Origin: Pseudomonas nicosulfuronedens
GTDB lineage: Bacteria; Pseudomonadota; Gammaproteobacteria; Pseudomonadales; Pseudomonadaceae
Assembly (NCBI RefSeq): GCF_005877905.1
Contig: NZ_SWDV01000013.1
Span: 124,001 to 188,000, forward strand
Length of the DNA stretch: 64,000 nucleotides
Direction of reading: 5' to 3'
Shown here one piece after another: positions 18,119 through 25,577 of this stretch. The position numbers were made by a program, and so were the translations under genes. Position 1 is the first letter of the stretch. Every line of letters starts with the position of its first letter. The notes under the pieces are model-generated. The model had not been told where the DNA came from and did not search any database. It worked only from the letters and a program-made list of their open reading frames with translations.

Positions 18119-18612
18119 GCAACGACACCCTGAACGGTTTCTCCGGCCCGCTGGCCAAGGCCATCGAATTCGTCTGGCGCGAAGCCGAGCTGCTTGACCG
18201 CAAGGACTACGCGCAGTGGTCGCAGCTGTGGAGCGAAGACGGCGTCTACGTGGTGCCGATCGACGGTGAGGACGATGACTTCGCCTCGCGCCTGAACTAC
18301 GTCTTCGACGACGCGCGCATGCGTGCGCTGCGTATCGAACGCCTCACCGGCGGCCATTCGCCGTCGGCGGTGGATGCGGCGAAGACCGTGCGCACGGTTT
18401 CGCGCTTTTCCCTGGTGGAAGCGGCGGGCGATGTGGTCGAGGTGAACTCGGCGCAGGTGCTCTACGCCTACAAGCGCGGTGTGGCGACGCCCTTTATTGC
18501 CGACCTGAACCACCGCATCCGCTTTGTCGACGGCCAGCCGCGACTGGAGCGCAAGGTGATCCGCCTGATCAACGCCGAAGACGCGCTCAACGCGCTCGGC
18601 TTCCTGCTCTGA
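18115..18612 (+). CDS. iacD: Rieske dioxygenase small subunit IacD
   Basis: A 165-aa beta subunit with the NTF2-like fold of aromatic dioxygenase small subunits: IEFVWREAELLDRKDYAQW, WSEDGVYVVPID, then a C-terminal RLERKVIRLINAEDA strand. It gives structure to the alpha3beta3 enzyme with IacC. Start overlaps the iacC stop by ATGA, giving matched synthesis of the two subunits. The following SDR gene begins 10 bases after its stop. Confidence 0.9.
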   Translation: MSNDTLNGFSGPLAKAIEFVWREAELLDRKDYAQWSQLWSEDGVYVVPIDGEDDDFASRLNYVFDDARMRALRIERLTGGHSPSAVDAAKTVRTVSRFSLVEAAGDVVEVNSAQVLYAYKRGVATPFIADLNHRIRFVDGQPRLERKVIRLINAEDALNALGFLL

Positions 18613-18622
18613 GGGCCGCGCC

Positions 18623-19363
18623 ATGCAACGAGTAGCCCTGGTAACTGGCGCCGCGCGCGGGCTTGGCGAAGTCATCGCGCGCCGCCTGCACGCCGCCGGC
18701 CTGCGCGTGGCGCTGGCCGATCTCAATGAGGAGGCGGTACAGCGCCTGGCCGATGAGCTGGACCCGAAAGGCCAGACGGCCATTGGCTTGAAGCTGGATG
18801 CGCGGGAGAAGGCTGACTTCGAACGTGCCCGCGACGTGCTTGCCGAGCTTTGGGACGGCACCGACATCCTGGTGAACAACGCCGGGATGTCCAAGGTGGC
18901 CGCGCTGATGGACATCAGCCCGGAGGACTTCGACGCCTCCATGGCGGTGAACCTGCGCGGCACCTTTGTCGCCTGCCAGGTGTTCGGCTCGCATTTCGCC
19001 GCGCGCGGCTTCGGCCGCATCGTCAACATCGCCTCGCTGGCCGGGCAGAACGGCGGCACCGCCACCGGCGGCCACTACGCCGCGGCCAAGGGTGGCGTGG
19101 CGACCCTGACCAAGGTGTTCGCCCGCGAGCTCTCGGCGCAGGGCGTGACCGTCAATGCGATCTCGCCAGGGCCGCTGGACTTGCCGGTGGTCTACGAAAG
19201 CGTCGCGCCCGAGCGCCTGGAACAGATCCTTAAGACCATCCCCGCCGGCCGCCTGGGCGACCCGACCTTCATCGCCGACAGCGTTTTGCTGCTGTGTGCG
19301 GAGAATGCCGGTTCGGTCACGGGGGCCTGCTGGGATATCAATGGTGGGTTGTTCATGCGCTGA
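18623..19363 (+). CDS. iacE: Short-chain dehydrogenase/reductase IacE
   Basis: A 246-aa classical SDR. The cofactor loop is TGAARGLG (residues 8-15), with NNAG later and the catalytic S...YAAAK (ASLAGQNGGTATGGHYAAAK). In the IAA pathway IacE is a reductase acting on a 2-oxo/hydroxy indole intermediate before the IacCD step. It is the last gene of the tightly spaced block: 351 bases filled with repeats separate it from iacF. Confidence 0.88.
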   Translation: MQRVALVTGAARGLGEVIARRLHAAGLRVALADLNEEAVQRLADELDPKGQTAIGLKLDAREKADFERARDVLAELWDGTDILVNNAGMSKVAALMDISPEDFDASMAVNLRGTFVACQVFGSHFAARGFGRIVNIASLAGQNGGTATGGHYAAAKGGVATLTKVFARELSAQGVTVNAISPGPLDLPVVYESVAPERLEQILKTIPAGRLGDPTFIADSVLLLCAENAGSVTGACWDINGGLFMR

Positions 19364-19381
19364 GGGTCTGGGCTGAGCGGA

Positions 19382-19413
19382 CGGCGGATAACGCTGCGCG
19401 TTATGCGCCCTAC
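19382..19413. repeat. Half-copy of repeat family B
   Basis: CGGCGGATAAC...CGTTATGCGCCCTAC corresponds to the right half of the family B palindrome. Lies just after iacE. Confidence 0.75.
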
Positions 19414-19447
19414 GCTTGGCCTGAGCTTGAGTGGGGGAACTGAAGAG

Positions 19448-19579
19448 CCCCTCTCCCTGACCCTCTCCCGCAAGCGGGAGAGGGGACTGATCGGTGCAGG
19501 TTGAATCCTCAGCGTCAGCCGGCACGGACCACTCCCTCTCCCTTCGGAGCGGGGCGCGCAGCCAGGGCGGGGGAGAGGG
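19448..19579. repeat. Composite inverted repeat, family D copy 2
   Basis: Same CCCTCTCCC / GGGAGAGGG arms and CAGCGTCAGCCGGCAC core as the copy at 4171. With the family B half-copy it fills the iacE-iacF gap. The remaining bases to iacF at 19715 show no other feature. Confidence 0.85.
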
Positions 19580-19714
19580 AACAACCGTCCACTCCCAACT
19601 TTCCGAGTGGGCCCCGGCCCGCTCCATTAACCAACCGAAACACCCGTCCGCTCGTCACAAAGAGGCCGGGAAAGGGGCCACAGAGCCCGTACCCAACGCC
19701 TTGCAGGTAACGCC

Positions 19715-20665
19715 ATGATGAAGGTCAGAATCGAAAGGATCGTCGAGGAAGCGCAGGATATCCGCTCCTTCCGCCTCGTACGTTGTGATGGCCAGCCGTT
19801 CGACACTTACGAGCCGGGCGCCCATGTCGACGTCACCGGGCCCACCGGGGTGACGCGCCAGTACTCGTTGTGCAGCCCGCCGGACGACCGCTCCGCTTAC
19901 CTGGTGGCGGTGAAGAAGGAGGGCGCTTCCCGTGGCGGCTCCAGTGCGCTGCACGACGTGCAGGAAGGCGCAGAGCTGGACATCGGCGCGCCGCGTAACC
20001 TGTTCCGCCTGGCAGCGGAAGCTCGCGAGCATGTGCTGTTCGCCGCCGGTATCGGCGTCACGCCGCTGCTGAGCATGGCCTATCGCCTGAACGCCAAGGG
20101 CGAACCCTATCGCCTGCACTACTTTGCCCGTTCCGCCGAGCACGCGGCCTTCGTCGAGCTGCTGGCCAGCGAGGCGTTTGCCGGCAAGGTGGAGCTGCAT
20201 TACGGCGTCGAACCCGCTGACCTCGACCGCGTGCTGGGCGAGTGCCTGGAGCGCGCGCCGAAGCAGGCCCACGTCTACACCTGTGGCCCGGCGCCGTTCA
20301 TGAACAAGGTAGTGGAGATCGCGGCGCGCAGCCGCCCGGAAGACGCCATCCACCTGGAGCACTTCCAGGCCGACCCGGCCGCCAACTCGGCGCCGGCCGG
20401 TTCCTTCGAGGTGGAACTGGCCAGTTCCGGCGTGGTACTTCACGTACCGGCGGACTCGACGCTGGTGGACGTGCTGCAGGCCCATGGCTGCGACATCGAC
20501 ACCGAGTGCCGCGAAGGCATCTGCGGCACCTGCATCGTCGAAGTGCTGGAAGGCGAGCCGGAGCACCGCGACAACTGCCTGTCGAACAAGGAGAAGGCCG
20601 CCAACAAGCAGATCTGCGCCTGCGTCTCGCGAGCCAAATCCGCGCGGCTGGTGCTCGACCTGTAA
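19715..20665 (+). CDS. iacF: Oxygenase reductase IacF (PDR/VanB family)
   Basis: A 316-aa three-domain electron carrier. An FMN-binding barrel (residues 1-100, with RQYSLCSPPDD) is followed by an NAD-binding domain (LFAAGIGVTPLLSMA, YTCGPAPFMNKV) and a C-terminal plant-type 2Fe-2S domain (CREGICGTC...C). It would pass electrons from NADH to the Rieske centre of IacC. ATG 19715 (or the next ATG, 19718) has AGGTAA just upstream. It is separated from iacE by repeats, so it may have its own promoter. No iacG follows it. Confidence 0.9.
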   Translation: MMKVRIERIVEEAQDIRSFRLVRCDGQPFDTYEPGAHVDVTGPTGVTRQYSLCSPPDDRSAYLVAVKKEGASRGGSSALHDVQEGAELDIGAPRNLFRLAAEAREHVLFAAGIGVTPLLSMAYRLNAKGEPYRLHYFARSAEHAAFVELLASEAFAGKVELHYGVEPADLDRVLGECLERAPKQAHVYTCGPAPFMNKVVEIAARSRPEDAIHLEHFQADPAANSAPAGSFEVELASSGVVLHVPADSTLVDVLQAHGCDIDTECREGICGTCIVEVLEGEPEHRDNCLSNKEKAANKQICACVSRAKSARLVLDL

Positions 20666-20680
20666 GCCGGACCGCTCTGC

Positions 20681-20762
20681 GTAGGATGGCGTGGAGCGAA
20701 GCGATACCCATCATTCTTCTGCACCAGGCAGCATGGGTATCGCTGCGCTCCACCCATCCTAC
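20681..20762. repeat. Palindromic intergenic repeat, family A copy 4
   Basis: GTAGGATGGCGTGGAGCGAAG... to ...CCACCCATCCTAC, with the inner GATACCCAT / ATGGGTATC pair. Begins 16 bases after iacF and may end its transcript. Confidence 0.9.
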
Positions 20763-20893
20763 GGACCCCGGCGTCCTACAAGGAAAGATCGGCGCGCGGT
20801 GGCACAGCTGGCAATTCGTCTGGCAGACAGCGACACTCGCACGCCGTCGGCGCTTGCTAGCCTCCGACGACGAATCCCTCGTTCGGAGATCCC

Positions 20894-21598
20894 ATGCCTG
20901 CGCTGATCGCGCGCCTGGCGCTCGGCTGCCTGCTGCCGGTCGCCGTCCTGCTCGGGCTCGGCGCCATGCCGGGGCTCGGCTATGCCTGGGATTTCGCCAA
21001 TGCCGCCGGGTTGCTCGGTGGCTGCCTGCTGGGGCTGCTCTTCATCATCGGTGGCCGCCCTCAGCCTCGCCCGCTCTATGAGGGCAAGTTCTTCCTGCGC
21101 CTGCACCGCGACCTGGGCTTTGTCGCCATCGCATTGCTGCTGGTACACATCGTCGTGCTGCTGGTCGATGAACCCCTGCTGATCGAAGACCTGCTTCCCT
21201 CCGCACCGGGCTACATGCTGGCCGGGTTGGCGTCGGCGGTTCTGATGCTGGTGCTGGCAATTTCCAGCCTGAGCCGTGTCCGCCCGCGCTGGAGCAGCAG
21301 TGCGGCGTCGTTCCGTCGCTGGCACTACGGTGGCAGCCTGCTCGCCCTGTTGCTGATGGCCGTGCATGTGCTCGGTGCGGGTTACTACAGCGGCGGTGTC
21401 TGGAAGGGCGTGCTGCTGGTCGCGCTGATACTGGTGGTGGCCGTCTGGCCGCGCCTGCCAAAACCTGGCAACGGCATCAGCGGTCGTAAGCGAAATACCG
21501 CGCAAAGGGCCACCTGGTTCGCGCTGGCGGCCAGCATCGTGATCGTCGGGATGTCGGCGCTCTACAGCCTGTTGGCGAATGTGGAGCTGCCACTGTGA
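20894..21598 (+). CDS. Ferric reductase-like di-haem b membrane protein
   Basis: A 234-aa inner-membrane protein with about six transmembrane segments. Four histidines form two pairs, each spaced 14 residues apart on facing helices: H71/H85 (LHRDLGFVAIALLLVHIV) and H144/H158 (WHYGGSLLALLLMAVHVL). This is the bis-haem b pattern of ferric reductase-like transmembrane domains. There is no FAD/NAD domain, so electrons must come from or go to a separate partner. Its stop overlaps the start of a tetrahaem cytochrome gene (GTGA), which is the obvious partner. GGAG lies 5 bases before the ATG. Direction of electron flow and substrate are unknown. Confidence 0.82.
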   Translation: MPALIARLALGCLLPVAVLLGLGAMPGLGYAWDFANAAGLLGGCLLGLLFIIGGRPQPRPLYEGKFFLRLHRDLGFVAIALLLVHIVVLLVDEPLLIEDLLPSAPGYMLAGLASAVLMLVLAISSLSRVRPRWSSSAASFRRWHYGGSLLALLLMAVHVLGAGYYSGGVWKGVLLVALILVVAVWPRLPKPGNGISGRKRNTAQRATWFALAASIVIVGMSALYSLLANVELPL

Positions 21599-21966
21599 AG
21601 CGAACCTGGATCGGTCTTTGCGTCGCCGCTGGCGTGGCGCTGTCGGCGGGGGCGTGGTTTGCCCATGAGCACTGGCAGCAAGGCCGCCCGCTGATGCCGC
21701 TGGCGTTCCCCCATGAGCCGCACGCTTCGGTGAACTGCATCACCTGCCACCACGATTACAAGGACCAGTCGCCTTCGGTTTCCGGCAACCGCACCTGCAT
21801 CCTCTGCCACAAGCAGAGCCCGGCGCTGGCCGTGCGCATCGAAGCGGACTTCCATCAGCTCTGCCAGAGCTGCCATCTAGAACGCTTGCAAGCCTTCCAC
21901 GCCAGTGGACCGGTGCGCAGCTGCCAGGCGTGCCACCGCGACTCAACGGAGAAATCCAAACCGTAG
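21595..21966 (+). CDS. Small tetrahaem c-type cytochrome, membrane-anchored
   Basis: A 123-aa protein with an N-terminal hydrophobic signal or anchor (IGLCVAAGVALSAGAW) and four CxxCH haem sites: C48-H52 (CITCH), C68-H72 (CILCH), C90-H94 (CQSCH) and C110-H114 (CQACH). Spare histidines H40, H43, H53, H87 and H102 could be distal ligands, giving bis-His haems as in cytochrome c3/c7. It starts with GTG overlapping the upstream stop by four bases, so it is translationally coupled to the di-haem b protein. Together they look like a minimal quinol-to-periplasm electron conduit. The TAG stop is contributed by the first bases of a family B repeat. Confidence 0.85.
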   Translation: MKRTWIGLCVAAGVALSAGAWFAHEHWQQGRPLMPLAFPHEPHASVNCITCHHDYKDQSPSVSGNRTCILCHKQSPALAVRIEADFHQLCQSCHLERLQAFHASGPVRSCQACHRDSTEKSKP

Positions 21967-22033
21967 GGTGCATAACGCCTGAGGCGTTATCCGCCATTGC
22001 GGCGGATAACCCGTTCCGGGTTATGCGCCCTAC
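21963..22033. repeat. Palindromic intergenic repeat, family B copy 2
   Basis: GTAGGGTGCATAACGCC... to ...GGGTTATGCGCCCTAC. Its left end overlaps the last codon and stop of the tetrahaem cytochrome gene. Confidence 0.88.
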
Positions 22034-22053
22034 GGTTGGATGAATGCCTAACC

Positions 22054-22133
22054 TGTAGGAGCGAGCTTGCTCGCGAACCCGCCTGACGCCGAAGCTGCGG
22101 ACGAATCTGTTCGCGAGCAAGCTCGCTCCTACA
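22054..22133. repeat. Palindromic intergenic repeat, family C copy 1
   Basis: TGTAGGAGCGAGCTTGCTCG... pairs with ...CGAGCAAGCTCGCTCCTACA. Each arm also contains a short palindrome (GAGCAAGCTC). Full or partial copies recur at 25463, 33767, 38006, 53881 and 60941. Confidence 0.92.
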
Positions 22134-22159
22134 AGAGAAGTTGCAGCACCGATGAAGAA

Positions 22160-22184
22160 AGCCCGGCGTGATGCCGGGCTCTTT
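22160..22184. terminator. Bidirectional terminator between convergent genes
   Basis: AGCCCGGC / GCCGGGCT with a 5-base loop, followed by CTTTTC on the plus strand and CTTTCTTC on the minus strand. Serves both the cytochrome unit and davA. Confidence 0.85.
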
Positions 22185-22970
22185 TCAGCTGCGATACAGC
22201 ACCGGTCGCCGCAGGTGCACATAGCTGTACCCCTCGCGCGCCAGGGCGATGCGCTGCGGGTCCAGTTCGGCCACCAGCAGCTCCTCGCTGTGCTTGGCCT
22301 TGGTCAACACCTGGCCATCCGGGGCGACGATGCTGCTCAGGCCGCAGTACTCGATTTCGCCCTCGCTGCCGACATAGTTGGAGTAGGCGAGGAACACCTG
22401 GTTCTCGAAGGCGCGGGTCGGCACCAGCACCTGGGCGACGAATTCGTAGGGGCGCATGTTGGCGGTGGGCACCAGCACCAGGTCTGCGCCGGCCAGGGCG
22501 AGGGTGCGCACGGCTTCGGGGAATTCCACGTCGAAGCAGATCAGCAGGCCGACCTTCCAGCCGTCCAGCTCGAAGATCGCCGGCGGCTCGTCGGAGGCGC
22601 TGAACTGGCTGCGGTCGAGGTCGCCGTAGAGGTGCGTCTTGCGGTAGTTGGCGCGGCGCTCGCCCTGGCGGTCGATCAGCTGCACGCTGTTGAAGATGGC
22701 GTCACCGTCGCGCTCGGGGTAGCCATAGAGGATGCAGAGCTTGTGCTGGCGGGCGATCTCGGCGATGCGCAGGGCGGACGGGCCGTCGCAGCTTTCCGCC
22801 AGTTCCGCGACACGCTTGGCGCCGATGTTGTAGCCGGACAGGAACATCTCCGGCAGGACCAGCAGGTCCGCGCCGTTCTGCACCGCCTGCTGCGCGGCCT
22901 GCTCCAGACGCAGCAGGTTGCCGGCGACATCCTCGGGGCCGGGAGGGCACTGGTAGAGGGCGAGGTACAT
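22185..22970 (-). CDS. davA: 5-aminovaleramidase DavA (nitrilase superfamily)
   Basis: A 261-aa carbon-nitrogen hydrolase. The catalytic triad is E41 (LPEMFLSGYNIG), K111 (YRKTHLYG) and C145 (LICFDVEFPE). It directly follows davB on the same strand (87 bases between), so it should convert 5-aminovaleramide, the DavB product, to 5-aminovalerate and ammonia in lysine catabolism. The sequence agrees with P. putida DavA as I recall it (NIG near E41, VPTANM, EIEYCG motifs). The 5-aminovalerate would then be processed by davTD-type enzymes, which are not in the window. Confidence 0.9.
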   Translation of the reverse strand: MYLALYQCPPGPEDVAGNLLRLEQAAQQAVQNGADLLVLPEMFLSGYNIGAKRVAELAESCDGPSALRIAEIARQHKLCILYGYPERDGDAIFNSVQLIDRQGERRANYRKTHLYGDLDRSQFSASDEPPAIFELDGWKVGLLICFDVEFPEAVRTLALAGADLVLVPTANMRPYEFVAQVLVPTRAFENQVFLAYSNYVGSEGEIEYCGLSSIVAPDGQVLTKAKHSEELLVAELDPQRIALAREGYSYVHLRRPVLYRS

Positions 22971-23057
22971 GATGGTCTCCTTGGAAAAAACGCGAGCGGG
23001 TCAGGCAGTGTGCACCTGAACCCGCTCTCATGCGAGGCGCTCTTCGTCAGCCCGGAA

Positions 23058-24740
23058 TCAGTCCGGCAGTTCCATCGGGCCCAGTTCGGCGAAGCGGTCG
23101 CCCGGGCCGGGGTTCTGCGGATGGGTGGCGCCACCGAAGTGCTTCATGATGCCCCACACGGCGTTGAGCGAGGTCTGCACCGCGCCTTCCACCCAGGCCG
23201 GGGTCCAGGACACGTCGTCACCGGCGATGAAGATGCCGCGCTGCTCGGCGGGCATGTCCTCCTGCATGAAGTGTGCGTACATGCGCTGGTTGTAGCGGTA
23301 GTGGCCCGGCAGTGCGCCCTTGAAGGCGCCGAGGAAGTGCGGGTCGGCCTCCCAGGACACGGTGATCGGGTTGCCGATGATATGCCCGGCAATGTCGACC
23401 TTGGGGTAGACCTTCTTCAGGGCGTCCAGGGCCAGCTGCACGCGCTTCTCCACCGGGTGCGGGAGCATCTTCATGGCGTCGCTCATCCAGGAGTAGGACA
23501 GGCAGATCACCCCGGGTTTGTCGTCGCCATTGTCGAACAGGTAGGTGCCGCGGGTCAGGCGGTCGGTGAGGGTCATGCTCATTACGTCGCGGCCGGTCTG
23601 CGGGTCCTTGTCCTTCCAGAACGGCCGGTCGACCATCACGAAGGTCTTCGAGGACTGCATGTAGCGGGTGCGGTCCAGGGCCATCCACATCTTCTGCGAG
23701 AACAGCGCTTCCTCGCACTCGATCTGGGTGGTCAGCAGCCAGGTCTGGCAGGTCGCCAGGACGGCGGCGTAGTGGCGGGTATCGCCCCAGTAGTCGGTGA
23801 CGGCGAAGGTGCCATCGGCAGCGCGGGCGATTTTCTTCACGCCCGGACGCGGTGCGCCGTTGTGCAGGGAGGCGAGGGACGTGCCGGCCGGCCAGTGCGC
23901 GCAGTTTTCCGGCACGTGGCTCCAGATGCCGCGCGGTACCTGCTCGACGCCACCCACGACCAGATGCTGGTGGTCGTCGCAGTTGGTCATCACCACGCGG
24001 AAGATTTCCAGCATGGAGTTGGGGAAGTCCGAGTCCCAGCCGCCAGTGCCGAAGCCGACCTGGCCGAAGATTTCGCGGTGGCGGTAGGACAGGCGCGAGA
24101 AGGCCTTGGAGGTGGCGACGAAGTCATAGAAGGTGCGGTCGTCCCACTTGGGCACCAGCTCGTCCCACAGGGCCTTGAGCTTGACCGTGTCGCGCTCGCG
24201 GATGGCGTCCTGGATTTCGGAGAAGCGCGCGCCGTTTTCCAGCGCGTCGGCCCAGGCCTGGGCGACTTCGCGGAAGATTTCCGGCAGATCGGCCATCTTC
24301 TCGGCGTAGTGGCTGGTGCCTTCCAGGTCGACCACGGTGCTGCCCGAGGCCGGGGTCAGTGGGTTGGGGAAGGGCCTGGTTTCCAGGCCGAGCTTGTCGA
24401 CATAGTGATAGAAGGCGGTGCTGGACACCGGGAAGCGCATGCCACCCAGCTCGGCGATGATGCCGTCGGCGCCCTGGAAGGTTTCCGAACGCAGCCGGCC
24501 GCCCATCTTCGATGCCTCGTAGACCACCGGCTTGAGGCCCATCTTCATCAGCTCGTAGGCTGCCACCAGGCCGGAAATGCCAGCGCCGACGATGGCCACT
24601 TCCTGGCCGTGCTGCTCGGCGGGGATGCTGCCCAGGCCGGCGGGGTGCTCGATCCAGTCGTCGAAGGCGAAGGGGAAGTCCGGGCCGAAGATGGTTACCG
24701 GTTTCTTGCCGGGGGTGTGGGGGTGGCGGTTCTTGTGCAT
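23058..24740 (-). CDS. davB: L-lysine 2-monooxygenase DavB
   Basis: A 560-aa flavin monooxygenase of the amine-oxidase fold. It converts L-lysine and O2 to 5-aminovaleramide and CO2. The N-terminus has the characteristic ITIFGPDFPFAFDDW-like stretch (here VTIFGPDFPFAFDDW). The dinucleotide motif VAIVGAGISGLVAAYEL is at residues 48-64, and GGMRFP follows. It keeps the conserved C-terminal FIAGDDVSWTPAWVEGAVQ. Length and sequence match P. putida DavB along the whole protein, to my recollection, setting it apart from tryptophan and phenylalanine 2-monooxygenases. It heads the davB-davA unit and is divergent from an Lrp-type regulator, so lysine-responsive control is likely. Confidence 0.94.
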   Translation of the reverse strand: MHKNRHPHTPGKKPVTIFGPDFPFAFDDWIEHPAGLGSIPAEQHGQEVAIVGAGISGLVAAYELMKMGLKPVVYEASKMGGRLRSETFQGADGIIAELGGMRFPVSSTAFYHYVDKLGLETRPFPNPLTPASGSTVVDLEGTSHYAEKMADLPEIFREVAQAWADALENGARFSEIQDAIRERDTVKLKALWDELVPKWDDRTFYDFVATSKAFSRLSYRHREIFGQVGFGTGGWDSDFPNSMLEIFRVVMTNCDDHQHLVVGGVEQVPRGIWSHVPENCAHWPAGTSLASLHNGAPRPGVKKIARAADGTFAVTDYWGDTRHYAAVLATCQTWLLTTQIECEEALFSQKMWMALDRTRYMQSSKTFVMVDRPFWKDKDPQTGRDVMSMTLTDRLTRGTYLFDNGDDKPGVICLSYSWMSDAMKMLPHPVEKRVQLALDALKKVYPKVDIAGHIIGNPITVSWEADPHFLGAFKGALPGHYRYNQRMYAHFMQEDMPAEQRGIFIAGDDVSWTPAWVEGAVQTSLNAVWGIMKHFGGATHPQNPGPGDRFAELGPMELPD

Positions 24741-24967
24741 GGAAGGCTCCCTTCAATCTTGTTCGACTTATGCGGCTCGCCGGCTTGTATCACCAGCTTG
24801 GCAAGGCTTTGCGCGGCCCGCAGAGGCCAGTCGATGGATGGCGCGCGGGCAAAGAAATGGCGAGCTGCCGGGCTCGCCTTGGCAATCACTATTGCAAAGC
24901 TCGTCGTTGAAATGAACCTGACAATCTGCAAGATTGGCGAGAGCTTTCAGGCAGATTGACCAATACC

Positions 24968-25405
24968 ATGAGCAATATGACGAAAAACGCCGACGCAGCC
25001 TTGTTGAACCTGCTGCGCGCCAACGCCCGCGAGTCGATTTCCGAGCTGGCGCGCAAGCTCGGCGTGTCGCGCTCCACGGTGCAGAGCCGTATCGAAAGGC
25101 TGGAGCAGCAGGGCGTCATCAGCGGCTATTCGATCAAGGTGTCGGACAGCTACGCGCAGTCGCTGGTGCGCGCCCACGTGTTGGTGACGGCGCTGCCGAA
25201 GCTGTCGCACCAGGTGGTGCAGGCACTGGAGAAGATCGCCGAGGTGAAGACGCTGCATTCGGTGAGCGGCAACTTCGACATGATCGTGATCGTCGAGGCG
25301 CTATCGATCCGCGACCTGGATGCGGTGCTGGACCGCATCGGGGCACTGGACGGGGTGGAGCGGACGATGTCGTCGATCATCCTGTCGACGCGCATCGATC
25401 GGTGA
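24968..25405 (+). CDS. Lrp/AsnC-family regulator, likely of davBA
   Basis: A 145-aa regulator. An N-terminal winged helix (LLNLLRANARESISELARKL then SRSTVQSRIERLEQQG) is followed by an effector-binding RAM domain (VTALPKLSHQVVQALEKIAE, HSVSGNFDMIVIV). Divergent from davB with 227 bases between the starts. This fits a local lysine-sensing activator, by analogy with the Lrp-type gene next to davBA in P. putida. ATG 24968 is chosen; a TTG at 24956 and an ATG at 24977 are possible alternatives. Confidence 0.87.
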   Translation: MSNMTKNADAALLNLLRANARESISELARKLGVSRSTVQSRIERLEQQGVISGYSIKVSDSYAQSLVRAHVLVTALPKLSHQVVQALEKIAEVKTLHSVSGNFDMIVIVEALSIRDLDAVLDRIGALDGVERTMSSIILSTRIDR

Positions 25406-25462
25406 TAAGGGTGCCTTCCCGGTAGCGGCGAGTACCACGCCGGCCGGGCCGGCGTGGGGTGG

Positions 25463-25545
25463 GTTCGCGAGCAAGCTCGCTCCTGCAATCAGCCTCGGCG
25501 TGCTCTTCGTAGGACCGAGGGGGACGCCCAGTCCTTGCTCGCGAA
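25463..25545. repeat. Degenerate family C repeat
   Basis: A good right-hand arm (TTCGCGAGCAAGCTCGCTCC) is followed by a decayed left arm (CGTAGGACCGAGGG... CTTGCTCGCGAAC), so the arms are in swapped order compared with other copies. Lies between the regulator and the convergent lysA-type gene. Confidence 0.6.
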
Positions 25546-25577
25546 CTGCCCAGCGCCGATGTTTCCTGTTCTGTCGA

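Noticed and set aside
22185-24740. Reading the amine-oxidase/nitrilase pair as tryptophan monooxygenase plus indoleacetamide hydrolase, which would link it to the iac cluster as an IAA-making route
   Set aside because: The full-length sequence, N-terminal motif and gene order fit DavB and DavA of lysine catabolism much better, and the hydrolase is of the nitrilase rather than the amidase-signature family used for indoleacetamide.
22152-24959. A 935-codon open frame on the plus strand opposite davA and davB
   Set aside because: It spans two real genes and the gap between them; davB and davA are recognisable along their full length on the minus strand.
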